Assembly: GCA_023229575.1 (NCBI GenBank)
Contig: JALNYZ010000008.1
Location: 97,930-161,929 of the forward strand
Direction: 5' to 3'
DNA: 64,000 nt
From: Prolixibacteraceae bacterium
Lineage (GTDB): Bacteria; Bacteroidota; Bacteroidia; Bacteroidales; Prolixibacteraceae
Part shown: one piece after another, positions 44,181 through 53,385 of the stretch
Numbering within the stretch: the stretch's first letter is position 1
Layout of the letters: each line of letters opens with the position of its first letter
The notes under the pieces: generated by a model
What the model saw: the letters and a program-made list of their open reading frames with translations, nothing else
What the model was told of the DNA's origin: nothing
Database searches by the model: none
Program-made: the position numbers and the translations under genes

Positions 44181-45491
44181 ATGAAGAAAAATTATTTAAG
44201 AATTTTCTTATCCCTTACATTAACCCTTACTTCACTTTTGCTCTTTGCCCAACCCGTCGAAAAACTTGTTAAAATTATTGTTGCTCCTGATCATGCAGAT
44301 TGGGTTTACAAACCGGGGGAAATAGCCAACTTCGATGTATCGGTAATGAAAAATAGCGAACTGTTGACGAATGTTAAAATCAAATATGAATTTGGGAAAG
44401 AGATGATGGTCCCTACGAAACGTGACTCAGCAATATTAAAAGATGGCCGCTTTAAGATTGAAGGCGGAACCATGAAAGAGGCCGGTTTTCTTCGTTGCAG
44501 GGTGTCAGCGGTTGTTGATGGTGTGAGGTACGAAAATCTGGCAACGGCTGCCTATTCGCCCGATCAGATTAAGCCGACAACTGAAATGCCCTCAGATTTT
44601 GTCCAGTTTTGGGACAAAGCCAAAGCCGAAGCGTCCAGAATCCCAATGGATGCCAAAGTTACATTGTTGCCTGACCGATGTACCGAAAAAGTGAATGTGT
44701 ATCTTGCCAATATTCAGAATTATGGCATAGGAACACGTTTGTACGGTATACTTTGTGTGCCGAAAAAAGCAGGTAAATATCCGGCAGTACTCAAATTGCC
44801 CGGGGCTGGTGTTCGTCCCTATTCCGGTGAGATTGCCATGGCCGAAAAAGGGGTCATTACCTTCGAGATCGGCATTCACGGAATACCTGTGACCATGGAC
44901 CCTTCAGTTTATATTGATTTGGGTAGATCGGTCCTTGACGGGTATTGGCTTTATAATCTGGATAACCGCGACCGTTATTATTACAAACGTGTCTACCTGG
45001 GTTGTCTCCGCGCCATCGACTTTATTTATTCTTTGCCCGAATTCGATGGCTCCTCTTTGGGGGTCAATGGGGGCAGCCAGGGCGGTGCATTAACGATTGT
45101 GACTGCAGGACTTGATCCACGCGTAAAATACATCGCGGCAATGTATCCGGCCCTTTGTGACCTGGCCGGCTATCTGAACGGCAGGGCAGGAGGATGGCCA
45201 CATATGTTCAACGAAGCAAATGCTGCTTTCAATGCAAAAAAAGATAAGATTGAAACATCCAAATACTATGATGTGGTAAATTTTGCACGAATGGTAAAAG
45301 TACCTGGATATTATTCATGGGGTTTTAACGATACCACGTGTCCTCCCACTTCAACCTACTCGGCTTACAATGTCATCCAGGCCCCTAAGTCACTCTATAT
45401 TTATCAGGAGATAGGCCACTGGGTCTATCCTGAACAATATGAAAAACTTAGAAATTGGCTCGTTAATAAGCTTATGGGTGAAGTCAAATAA
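44181..45491 (+). CDS. Acetylxylan esterase-like alpha/beta hydrolase (AXE1/CE7 type)
   Basis: A 436-residue exported protein (signal peptide ending LLFAQ). An N-terminal ~110-residue beta domain is followed by the AXE1 hydrolase fold. The nucleophile S299 lies in GVNGGSQGGALT, and D384 in WGFNDTTCPP and H413 in EIGHW complete the triad. CE7 enzymes remove acetyl groups from sugars. Its presence suggests an acetylated substrate for the locus. It lies between the beta-helix gene and the second cassette, with 41-64 bp spacings. Confidence 0.88.
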   Translation: MKKNYLRIFLSLTLTLTSLLLFAQPVEKLVKIIVAPDHADWVYKPGEIANFDVSVMKNSELLTNVKIKYEFGKEMMVPTKRDSAILKDGRFKIEGGTMKEAGFLRCRVSAVVDGVRYENLATAAYSPDQIKPTTEMPSDFVQFWDKAKAEASRIPMDAKVTLLPDRCTEKVNVYLANIQNYGIGTRLYGILCVPKKAGKYPAVLKLPGAGVRPYSGEIAMAEKGVITFEIGIHGIPVTMDPSVYIDLGRSVLDGYWLYNLDNRDRYYYKRVYLGCLRAIDFIYSLPEFDGSSLGVNGGSQGGALTIVTAGLDPRVKYIAAMYPALCDLAGYLNGRAGGWPHMFNEANAAFNAKKDKIETSKYYDVVNFARMVKVPGYYSWGFNDTTCPPTSTYSAYNVIQAPKSLYIYQEIGHWVYPEQYEKLRNWLVNKLMGEVK

Positions 45492-45532
45492 TTATTTCAC
45501 TTTAATCATTAAGAACGCTTCAAATATAAAAT

Positions 45533-47341
45533 ATGAGAAAGTTAATGTCACTCTTTTACTTCAGTATTCTTTCCATCCTAACAGTCAACTGCGTAAGTGC
45601 CGGTACAGCCCCAACCAAACATTACAAGGATAGGTATATCAAATATGATGCCGTTCAATTGACTCCCAAGGAGAAGAAGACAGCAAATGAGTTCCTCAAA
45701 AGTCTGCATGAACGATACGATCCGAATGAAAAGATGATCAAAAGAACAGTGAACAGAGGGGCCAGTTTTGCAATTGATGCGCAAAGCGAGACTGTTATGC
45801 ACGAAGTACTTGCGTCATTGAATTATGCTGTTTCACTGCTGGATGTTGGGGAGAAGCAATATACCCAACGTGCTTTCGATGTTCTTGAAAAAACTACTTT
45901 GACCCAGGACCAGGATCCCAATTCAAAATCCTGCGGGGTTTGGCCCTACTACATGGAAGAGCCATTGGCTACAAAAAAATCTGTCATCGATCTGAATTGG
46001 GCCGACTTTTGTGCGGTGCGCCTGCTGGACGTATGGATGGGCCATCAGGATGAATTGCCTGTTGCCTTGAAGCCAGTTATAAAAAATGCACTGGTACTGG
46101 CAGCTAATGCTATTCAAAGAAGGGATTGTTCACCCAACTATACCAATATTGCAGTTATGGGAACCTATGTTACCTATATGGTCTCTCATATTTTTACCCT
46201 GGAGGATATGAAAATTTATGCCCGAAACCGGTTGAAGCGATTTTATGATTATACCCTCGATAAGGGTGGTTTTTCAGAGTATAATAGCCCCACCTATTCC
46301 ATTGTTGCCCTGGATGAAATATACCGGATGAAAAGTCATATAGTTGAGCCTTCAGACAAACTAATGGTTGATTCGCTCTACTCCATAGACTGGAAAATGA
46401 TTGCCACTCACTACCATCGCCCCACCGGTCAATGGGCAGGGCCACACAGCAGGTCTTACGGCCCGCTCACAGGCAATTCTTTTTATGGCCTTCTGAATGA
46501 AGCATCCAATGGCAAGATATTTACGGATGCAGATGACAGAAGGGGTGATGCCAAAATAAAACACCGGATACCTGAATATTTATTGCCCTATTTCCTTTCT
46601 CCAAATTACCCGCGAACTGAAACCAATATTTTTGATAAAATTGATCCTCAAATTATTGGAACTTGCTATATGACTGACCACTATGTGCTTTCGACAACCA
46701 GTATTTCAAGTTTATGGAACCAACGGCATCCGTTCCTTGTCTATTGGGGCAGTGTCCAGGCACCGAAATTTTTACAGGTGCAATTTTTGCATGATGATTT
46801 TGACTTTAGTTCGGCCTACTTTTTCAGCCGGCAGGTTGAAAACAAGGTGCTTGCTGCCATTAATTTCTTTTCAACAGGAGGAGACAAACATATCTCAATT
46901 GACCGCCTGAAAGAAGGAAAATTCGTCGCGAAAGACCTTCGTCTTCGCTTTAAGTTCGGGAACGTTGACAATCCGGATAAACTTTTCCTCCCGACTTCTG
47001 ACAATGAACAATTCAGTATTACCCTCGACAACCTGAAATTCAACCTACAGCTTTGTTATGCCGAATTCGAAAATCTGAAAGGACATTGGGAAAAGGGCGG
47101 TGACGGGAAATCATCATGGATCGACTATGTGTGGTATTCGGGGCCTGAAACCGGGTTCGATCTTACAAAAATTAATAAGGCCGCGATGGGTTTTACTTTT
47201 TCTGTCGCGGCACCAGGAGGTGCTTTGCCAAAAGAGAAGGCAAAAGTCACTAAAAATGAGAATACTATGAAATCGGAATGGAATGGACTTGATTTGGAAA
47301 TACCACTGAAACCGCAGGCGCCCGAACGGGTATTTTTCTGA
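45533..47341 (+). CDS. Unrecognised ~600-aa exported protein, probable alpha-toroid carbohydrate enzyme, copy B
   Basis: A 602-residue paralogue of the protein at 39656-41524, alike over its whole length. Identical blocks include KTTLTQDQDP, EEPLATKKS, AGPHSRSYG within HYHRPTGQWAG, and KDLRLRFKFGNV. The N-terminus differs: the signal peptide ends around NCVSAGTA, so type I cleavage or an atypical lipobox (VNC) are both possible, while copy A has a clear lipobox. It lacks the ~20-residue insertion of copy A. Here it precedes its ceramidase-like partner, the reverse of copy A. Confidence 0.55.
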   Translation: MRKLMSLFYFSILSILTVNCVSAGTAPTKHYKDRYIKYDAVQLTPKEKKTANEFLKSLHERYDPNEKMIKRTVNRGASFAIDAQSETVMHEVLASLNYAVSLLDVGEKQYTQRAFDVLEKTTLTQDQDPNSKSCGVWPYYMEEPLATKKSVIDLNWADFCAVRLLDVWMGHQDELPVALKPVIKNALVLAANAIQRRDCSPNYTNIAVMGTYVTYMVSHIFTLEDMKIYARNRLKRFYDYTLDKGGFSEYNSPTYSIVALDEIYRMKSHIVEPSDKLMVDSLYSIDWKMIATHYHRPTGQWAGPHSRSYGPLTGNSFYGLLNEASNGKIFTDADDRRGDAKIKHRIPEYLLPYFLSPNYPRTETNIFDKIDPQIIGTCYMTDHYVLSTTSISSLWNQRHPFLVYWGSVQAPKFLQVQFLHDDFDFSSAYFFSRQVENKVLAAINFFSTGGDKHISIDRLKEGKFVAKDLRLRFKFGNVDNPDKLFLPTSDNEQFSITLDNLKFNLQLCYAEFENLKGHWEKGGDGKSSWIDYVWYSGPETGFDLTKINKAAMGFTFSVAAPGGALPKEKAKVTKNENTMKSEWNGLDLEIPLKPQAPERVFF

Positions 47342-47403
47342 TATCCAGTGTGAAAAACATACTAAATTTATAATGAACTAAACAAAAATAAAGGAGGAAT
47401 AAA

Positions 47404-48906
47404 ATGAAAAAATCTAAATTGGTAATTTACATGGCATCGTTTCTGATGCTGGCGCTGTTTAACAGCTGCAACGAGAAGTTAAAAGATGGGGGACTGCGTA
47501 TCGGCTGGGCAATAGAAGATATTACCCCGGATGGACCTGCATCGCTTTATGGTCAGTATTATGAAAGGATTTCGACTTATGTTCAGAGCCCGTTGAAAGT
47601 AACGGCTTGTGCCATTGAATCGTCTGATGAAAATGGAAACAAGGAACAGGCTATCATGGTATCACTGGATTTGGCGCAATTTGGAAAATCACTGCAGGAT
47701 ACATTGAGACTGGTGGTTAAGCAGCAAATTCCGGATTTCAACGTTGGCAAACTCTTTTTGAATGCAACACATACCCATTCGGCCCCTAACCCCAATGCTG
47801 CCGGGAAATATCGTAAATTATTATTGGAGAGGGCCGGTAAAGCGATAATTGCAGCCTGGAATAACCGCAAGCCCGCAGGTATAAGCAGGGGCTTGGGCTA
47901 TGCCGTTGTTGGTCATAACCGGCGGGTTGAATATGCCAACGGGAAAACGGAGATGTATGGCAGAACAGACCGTGAAGATTTTATTGGCATCGAAGGGCCA
48001 ACCAATCCGGGGGTTGATATGCTTTTCTGCTGGGACCTGAAAAAGAATTTAACGGGCATTATCATGAATGTTTCCTGCCCATCACAGGTCACTGAGGCTA
48101 AATACTATGTCTCGTCCGATTATTGGAGTGAGGTAAGGAAACAAATGAAAGATCGGTTCTCTGAAAACGTTTTTGTTTTACCGCAATGCGGCGCTGCCGG
48201 CGACATCTCTCCCAGGGACCTTCCCCGCGGTTATAAATCGTTGGAGGCCAACATGTGGGAAGTTCCCGGAATAATCGAGATCGGAAGAAGGCTCAGGCTG
48301 GTCATTGATGAAGCATATCCGGATGCGAGGAATACGATTCAGACCAGTGTCGTATTTAAACATTCTGTGAAGGATATCAATCTTCCTACCAGGAGGGTGA
48401 GCAAAGAAGAATATGACAATGCGCAAAAGATGGTGAATGAAATAAGGTCCAGGGAGCCGGAAGATAAAAACTCACCCAATACGGCATGGAACAGGTTCCT
48501 GCAGGAGATGAAGGATAACGAGAAGGTGCATGAGCATGGTCCATGGGATAGCAAGACGTCAGATTATGGTTGGTTAAAACCAATGGAAGCAGTATTGAGA
48601 CAATATCAGAAGCAGGATAAGGATACGGTTTTTAAGATGGAACTTCATGCCATCCGGCTGAACGATGTGGCCATAGCGACCAATCCGTTTGAACTCTATA
48701 CGGATTATGGCTTCAGGATTACCGGCAGGTGCAAGGCCAAACAAACATTCATAGTCCAGTTATCTGGCGATACAGGAGGTTATTTACCCATAAAGAGGGC
48801 TTTACAAGGAGGAGGATACAGCGCCATGGCCAATCACATTGGCCCTACAGGAGGCGATATGCTTGTGGATGAGACTGTCAAAATGATTGATGCGATGTGG
48901 AAATAA
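47404..48906 (+). CDS. Neutral ceramidase-like lipoprotein, copy B
   Basis: A 500-residue lipoprotein (lipobox LFNSC, C22) closely similar to the protein at 38123-39631. It has LRIGWAIEDITPDGPASLYG, NATHTHSAPNPN with the zinc-type HTH, YAVVGHNRRVEYA and CGAAGDISPRDLPRGYKS. All the motifs kept in copy A are kept here, so both copies look active. It is the last gene of the operon that starts at 33307. Confidence 0.8.
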   Translation: MKKSKLVIYMASFLMLALFNSCNEKLKDGGLRIGWAIEDITPDGPASLYGQYYERISTYVQSPLKVTACAIESSDENGNKEQAIMVSLDLAQFGKSLQDTLRLVVKQQIPDFNVGKLFLNATHTHSAPNPNAAGKYRKLLLERAGKAIIAAWNNRKPAGISRGLGYAVVGHNRRVEYANGKTEMYGRTDREDFIGIEGPTNPGVDMLFCWDLKKNLTGIIMNVSCPSQVTEAKYYVSSDYWSEVRKQMKDRFSENVFVLPQCGAAGDISPRDLPRGYKSLEANMWEVPGIIEIGRRLRLVIDEAYPDARNTIQTSVVFKHSVKDINLPTRRVSKEEYDNAQKMVNEIRSREPEDKNSPNTAWNRFLQEMKDNEKVHEHGPWDSKTSDYGWLKPMEAVLRQYQKQDKDTVFKMELHAIRLNDVAIATNPFELYTDYGFRITGRCKAKQTFIVQLSGDTGGYLPIKRALQGGGYSAMANHIGPTGGDMLVDETVKMIDAMWK

Positions 48907-48912
48907 ATCTCC

Positions 48913-48930
48913 CGGTATTTCCAGATACCG
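48913..48930 (+). terminator. Weak hairpin after the enzyme operon
   Basis: CGGTAT and ATACCG pair around a 6-nt loop 7 bp after the operon's last stop codon. No U-tract follows, so a terminator role is tentative. The operon converges here with the minus-strand sugar-acid operon. Confidence 0.25.
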
Positions 48931-49029
48931 TGGTCTGCCTGAAAGACTATGACTGTTACATGGAACAAAAGTGACATGAAATCCGGTTAGGATGTAGTAT
49001 GCTTAAAGACCCTGGTCTGATTAAAACGG

Positions 49030-49773
49030 CTAAAAATAACCACCATTCTCTGTAATGTCATGAATTGACATTCCTTCACGAACCCATCCGAATATCATAT
49101 TCTCGTCCTCTTTAATTTTTTCAGCACGAAGAAGTACTTTGTAGGCAATATCACGAGGTACCACAAGAACCCCATCAATATCGCCAATTACTACGTCTCC
49201 TGGTTTGATCGTAACATCTCCAATTTTGATCGGAATTTGGTAATGTGTAATTAAACAACGGCCTAAACTTCCATTGGAAATCCGGTATTCATAGAAAACA
49301 GGGAAGTCAGCTTCCAAGATCTGGTGAGTATCACGGATCCCTCCATCGATACAGGCAGCTTTAAGCTTTTTACCTTTAGCAGTTGCAGTCATTATTCCTC
49401 CCCATAACGTAGCTTTATCATCCCTGCTGGTATCCCAAACGACAAATGCATCCTCATGCATATCGTCGAGCATTTGTATGCGAAATTCCATCTCTCCCCT
49501 GATTTTCACGTTGGGAGCGCTTTTTACCGTAAAGGCAAATCCGGCAACAGCCCGGTATTCGCGCAAAGGCTGAATACGTCCTGGCAAGGCTTGCTCCAGC
49601 AGACAGAATTCGCGTAATACATCATTAACTGCCCCTGTATAAAGTTGCTCGTAACGATTAAGTAACTCTTTGTCAGATATAGGAAATGTTACATTGGATA
49701 TACCTTCTTTGGAAGCGATCAATTTTTCCAGATTCATCATTTCCACTTCTTTTTTGTATTGGTCGACACTCAT
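49030..49773 (-). CDS. RraA-family protein (HMG/CHA aldolase-like)
   Basis: A 247-residue member of the RraA-like fold (old name dimethylmenaquinone methyltransferase-like). Visible are the substrate-loop block WGGIMTATAKGKKLKAACIDGGIRDT, split here as WGGIMTATAKGK and AACIDGGIRDT, and PGDVVIGDIDGVLVVPRDIA. Relatives are divalent-metal class II aldolases or decarboxylases for 4-hydroxy-2-oxo acids. As the last gene of the operon it is a good candidate for cleaving the 2-oxo-3-deoxy acid made by the enolase-family dehydratase. RraA-type RNase E inhibitors are the alternative but do not fit the context. Confidence 0.82.
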   Translation of the reverse strand: MSVDQYKKEVEMMNLEKLIASKEGISNVTFPISDKELLNRYEQLYTGAVNDVLREFCLLEQALPGRIQPLREYRAVAGFAFTVKSAPNVKIRGEMEFRIQMLDDMHEDAFVVWDTSRDDKATLWGGIMTATAKGKKLKAACIDGGIRDTHQILEADFPVFYEYRISNGSLGRCLITHYQIPIKIGDVTIKPGDVVIGDIDGVLVVPRDIAYKVLLRAEKIKEDENMIFGWVREGMSIHDITENGGYF

Positions 49774-49815
49774 AATTGAAAATATTAGATTCTAATTTTA
49801 TTTTAAATCAACTGG

Positions 49816-50589
49816 TTAAGAATTCAGTCCCATTCCGCCATCAACAAAAATATCCTGCCCTGTTATGTACCTCCCGGCATCTGAACACAGCAACAAAGCA
49901 ATTGCAGCACAGTCAATTGGGCTACCAATAAAACCAAGTGGAATTTTAGCCTCCACTCCTGCTTTGTATGTTTCGTCTTTCAGGACATCCTCATTGCGCC
50001 CTGTAAGAATCGCTCCCGGAGCCAGATTGTTGATAGTTACCCCGTAAGGCCCAAACTGCGGAGCCAAACTTTTAACGATACTTACCTGAGCCACTTTGGA
50101 TGCTGCATATGCAATCATCTGTTGATGAGGGCGTAGCTGCTGCACACTGCCAATGGTAACGATACGACCCCATTTTTTTATCTGCATCACAGGATACAAC
50201 TCCTGAATGAGAAAAAGTGAAGCGCGGAGGTTGGTGTTGAGTTGTAACTCAAATTCTTCGGCCGTTACTTCGTTCCATGATTTTCGGAACTGAACGGAAG
50301 CGTTTAATACCAGGATGTCCACTTCAATTTTAATTTCGTCAAGATAGTGGGCGATGGTTTTTGACGAGTCGACAGCTGATAGGTCGCAGGCGATAAGGTG
50401 ACAATTAACTCCTTTCGCGGTTATTTCCTGATAGGTTTCATCCGCCAGGGCTTTCCCTGAACGATAGTTGACCACCACATCGGCGCCGCATTCGGCCAGA
50501 GCCAGTGAAATAGCTTTCCCAATACCCTGGCTACCACCTGTAACCAAGGCCGTTTTCCCTTTTAGGTTGAATAAGTTTTTTATTCCCAT
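49816..50589 (-). CDS. Short-chain dehydrogenase/reductase
   Basis: A 257-residue classical SDR from the ATG at 50589. It has the cofactor motif ALVTGGSQGIGKA near residue 15, the NASVQ strand, the catalytic S in IGSVQQ, the YAASK dyad and the C-terminal ITGQDIFVDGGMG. An in-frame upstream start would overlap the SMP-30 gene by about 80 bp and is not preferred. In this operon it probably oxidises the sugar or a deoxy-sugar-acid hydroxyl with NAD(P). Confidence 0.9.
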   Translation of the reverse strand: MGIKNLFNLKGKTALVTGGSQGIGKAISLALAECGADVVVNYRSGKALADETYQEITAKGVNCHLIACDLSAVDSSKTIAHYLDEIKIEVDILVLNASVQFRKSWNEVTAEEFELQLNTNLRASLFLIQELYPVMQIKKWGRIVTIGSVQQLRPHQQMIAYAASKVAQVSIVKSLAPQFGPYGVTINNLAPGAILTGRNEDVLKDETYKAGVEAKIPLGFIGSPIDCAAIALLLCSDAGRYITGQDIFVDGGMGLNS

Positions 50590-50593
50590 TGCC

Positions 50594-51418
50594 TTATCCG
50601 TAATAAATTGGTAATCCTTTCCCGAATCCGGGGTAGGAAATAATTTCTCCCCGTTCAGCTTCCGTGACAATCAGCCCAAGTCTCCCGGAAGGGTCGAAAG
50701 CACAATTTGTTGGCCTGTTTCCGGGGCAGGATATCGAATCGGTTAATTGGCCTTCCTTGTTGTAAATATTTATTTTGCTTTCGTTGAAAATAGTGGCAAA
50801 AAGGTTTTCCTGTTGGTCAAAAGCTATCCCGTCAGGTCCCCAGGGACCATCTCCTGCTTTTGCAAACAGGCTTTCGTTGCGGAGTTCAAGCTTTGTAGCA
50901 TCCCATTCTGCAACCCAAAGTTGCTGTCTGTATGTTTCCGAAAAAAACAGCGTTTTGGCATCAGCCCTAAACGCCAACCCATTGGTGAAATATTTATTCC
51001 TAGAAATAATCCTGGCTTGGTCGCTCCCTTCCGGCAGCACACAAATGGTCGACAACGGTTTTTCGCGGCCATCGGCATGATCTGAAAATAATAGATTTCC
51101 GGCTATATCGAAGATTAGATCATTGGGGCGTTTTAACCGAATTCCGTCAGTCGTTTTGTCGCAAATGGTTTTAAATGTATGCAGATGTGGCTCGAATAGT
51201 CGGATCTCTCCACGTCCACTATCGCAAAACCAAACGTGTCCCTGCCCGTCCATCATGGCTCCATTGGGGATGCCATCCACGTCAAAACGGACTAATTTTG
51301 TCCCATCCCAGCGGGAAAGGTTCCCCCCCTTGATCTCGACAAACCACAGGTTTCCGTCAAAATCAAAGACAGGCCCTTCCGGAAAATTTAATCCTGATAT
51401 GATCGTTTGAAATTCCAT
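50594..51418 (-). CDS. SMP-30/gluconolactonase-family lactonase
   Basis: A 274-residue six-bladed propeller of the SMP-30/LRE family. It has NFPEGPVFDFDGNLWFVEI with the metal Glu near the N-terminus, LKRPNDLIFDIAGNLLFSD with the Asn-Asp metal ligands, and a GPWGPDGIAFDQQENLFATIF block with the later Asp. These are calcium- or zinc-dependent lactonases that open sugar lactones. It sits between dehydratase and dehydrogenase genes, spaced 9 and 4 bp, so it is translationally close to both. Confidence 0.88.
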   Translation of the reverse strand: MEFQTIISGLNFPEGPVFDFDGNLWFVEIKGGNLSRWDGTKLVRFDVDGIPNGAMMDGQGHVWFCDSGRGEIRLFEPHLHTFKTICDKTTDGIRLKRPNDLIFDIAGNLLFSDHADGREKPLSTICVLPEGSDQARIISRNKYFTNGLAFRADAKTLFFSETYRQQLWVAEWDATKLELRNESLFAKAGDGPWGPDGIAFDQQENLFATIFNESKINIYNKEGQLTDSISCPGNRPTNCAFDPSGRLGLIVTEAERGEIISYPGFGKGLPIYYG

Positions 51419-51427
51419 CTATAATAC

Positions 51428-52618
51428 TTAAATGCTTCCTACAATTGGGAACCAGTCCGGACGGTATTCATCCTGGTGAAACCGGGCATAATAATCACCC
51501 TTTTCATTGAAGTAACGTTCGTATTTTTCCATCTTTTCTTCATCTAACTCAACACCAAGCCCGGGACCTTCAGGTACTTTGATGCAGCCATTTTCATATT
51601 TCATCAATCCTCCTTTGATAATGTCATCCGTCAGGTAATGATAGTGGGCATCTCCGGCAAAAGTCATGGTTGGAATCGTCGATGCAGTGTGGATCATGGC
51701 TGCCAGTTCAATACCAAATTCGGCGCCACTGTGCATGGCAACGCCTAGATTAAATGTGCGGCATACAGCAACCAAATCTTTAACTCCTTTTGGCCCTTCC
51801 CAGTAGTGAAGATCAGTAAGGACCACATCTACAGCATCCATGCGGATGGCTGGCCCTAAATCGTCAAATTTATTGGGGTACATGTTGGTTGCGATTGGAA
51901 TCCTGATTTGTTTGCGGACGGCTGCATTGCCTTCCAGGCCCCAGGAAGGGTCTTCGAAATATTCAAGATTCAGCTCTTCCATGATTTTCCCCATTTTGAC
52001 AGCTGTTGTTACCGACCAAACACCATTGGGGTCAATGCGGAGGCCAAAGTCTTCGCCCAGGTTTTTCCTGCAAAGTTCCAGTACCCTTACTTCTTCTCGC
52101 GGCTCCATTACGCCAGCCTTCAGTTTCATGGTATTTACGCCCAGCTCTTCGTGGAGTTGGGTGCAAAAATCAGCTATGTCTTCAGCACACTTATCGTGTC
52201 CTCCACCCGGACGGTCGTAACGCCAGAACAAGTAAGCGATGAAAGGGATTTTATCCCGCAATTTACCTCCGAGGAGGTCGCCCATGGGACGGTTCAATAC
52301 TTTGCCCTGTATGTCCAGACAGGCAACTTCGATCGCTGCATAGAGGCGGGCATTCGACATGTAGTAAATACTGCGCAATACCTTTTGTTTAATGGTTTCC
52401 AGGTGGAACGGATCGAGGCCGAGGATGCGCGGTTTAAGTTTGGCAAAAGCTCCGCGTTGATCTCCTCCTCCAACTTCCCCCAAGCCAACGATTCCCTCGT
52501 CAGTTACAATCTCGATGACTGTCCGGAGAAGATATCCTGGATGAACTCCTGTATTGTGTCTCAGTTGTGCATTAAGCGGGATAGCCACTGTCCGGGCTTT
52601 TAAATCAATTATCTTCAT
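51428..52618 (-). CDS. Enolase-superfamily sugar-acid dehydratase, glucarate-dehydratase-like
   Basis: A 396-residue mandelate racemase/muconate lactonising-type enzyme. Residues fit the glucarate-dehydratase subgroup: K165-x-K167 (MKLKAG), metal ligands D196 (IDPNG), E222 (YFEDP) and N245 (ATNMY), and the general-base pair D269 (LTDLHYW) and H296 (AMHSG). It should dehydrate an aldonic or aldaric acid to a 2-oxo-3-deoxy acid. The specific sugar acid is not readable. The intact gene contrasts with the enolase-family relic at 13658-14089. Confidence 0.85.
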   Translation of the reverse strand: MKIIDLKARTVAIPLNAQLRHNTGVHPGYLLRTVIEIVTDEGIVGLGEVGGGDQRGAFAKLKPRILGLDPFHLETIKQKVLRSIYYMSNARLYAAIEVACLDIQGKVLNRPMGDLLGGKLRDKIPFIAYLFWRYDRPGGGHDKCAEDIADFCTQLHEELGVNTMKLKAGVMEPREEVRVLELCRKNLGEDFGLRIDPNGVWSVTTAVKMGKIMEELNLEYFEDPSWGLEGNAAVRKQIRIPIATNMYPNKFDDLGPAIRMDAVDVVLTDLHYWEGPKGVKDLVAVCRTFNLGVAMHSGAEFGIELAAMIHTASTIPTMTFAGDAHYHYLTDDIIKGGLMKYENGCIKVPEGPGLGVELDEEKMEKYERYFNEKGDYYARFHQDEYRPDWFPIVGSI

Positions 52619-52641
52619 TGCTGTAATTTAAGGTCATGATT

Positions 52642-53385
52642 CTATGTTTTATCATTCAATTTCTTATTAATCAACTCTCCCGTTTTTCGTAGTTCTTCAA
52701 GAACCTTCTCTTGCATAGACACAGTGTATCTGGATTGCGGCAAATAAATTCCCAGGCTGGCAATTACTTTTTCATCCTTGAAGATTGGAATGGCCACACC
52801 TACAATCTGAGCTTTGGAAATTTGCACAGCCAATTGTTTTTTTCTGATTTTATTTAACTCCATTATCAAATCGTCTTCATCTTCTATTCCTGCCCAAATA
52901 TCAGGGGAAGGGAATCCAAATCTTTTAATAAATGTCTGTTGTTCTTTGTCTTCCATACAAGCCAAAATCATCCTTCCTGTTGATGTAGCATATGCTTCTT
53001 TTTCTTTTTTGTTAATTACCTGAAGTTCATGGGTACTCTTAATTTCGTGAAGTACAATTCGGGCATTATCCTTAAGTATTGAGAGGATGCAACTTTCGTT
53101 GAGTAGAGATGACAGTTGGTTTATCGGCTCAATTGCTATGGACAAAAGTTCCTGTTTATACAAATAGTTACCGGTAAGCAGGTACGACATCGAACCTAAA
53201 CGGTATCCTGTCATTCTTCCTTCCTGTTCCAAAAAGCCCCTGACAACAAGCGTTTTGATGATATTGGCACAAGTACCATTATTCAGCTTCAGTTGGGTGG
53301 ATATTTCACTAAGTGTATATAACCTGGACCGGTCTTTCGCTATGAGTTCCAGAATATCAAGAGCCCTGTTAATTACTTGAATCAT
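52642..53385 (-). CDS. IclR-family transcriptional regulator
   Basis: A 247-residue regulator. The N-terminal winged HTH covers about residues 5-65 (NRALDILELIAKD, TLSEISTQLKLNNGTCANII). The C-terminal IclR effector domain covers about 80-245 (ATSTGRMILACMEDKE, VAIPIFKDEKVIASLGIYLP). IclR proteins sense small organic acids and commonly control such catabolic operons. It overlaps the end of the transporter gene by one base, so it is co-transcribed and probably autoregulated. Confidence 0.9.
   Translation of the reverse strand: MIQVINRALDILELIAKDRSRLYTLSEISTQLKLNNGTCANIIKTLVVRGFLEQEGRMTGYRLGSMSYLLTGNYLYKQELLSIAIEPINQLSSLLNESCILSILKDNARIVLHEIKSTHELQVINKKEKEAYATSTGRMILACMEDKEQQTFIKRFGFPSPDIWAGIEDEDDLIMELNKIRKKQLAVQISKAQIVGVAIPIFKDEKVIASLGIYLPQSRYTVSMQEKVLEELRKTGELINKKLNDKT

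Noticed and set aside
51840..52603. Long plus-strand frames opposite the dehydratase gene
   Set aside because: They are antisense shadows of a well-supported enolase-superfamily gene.
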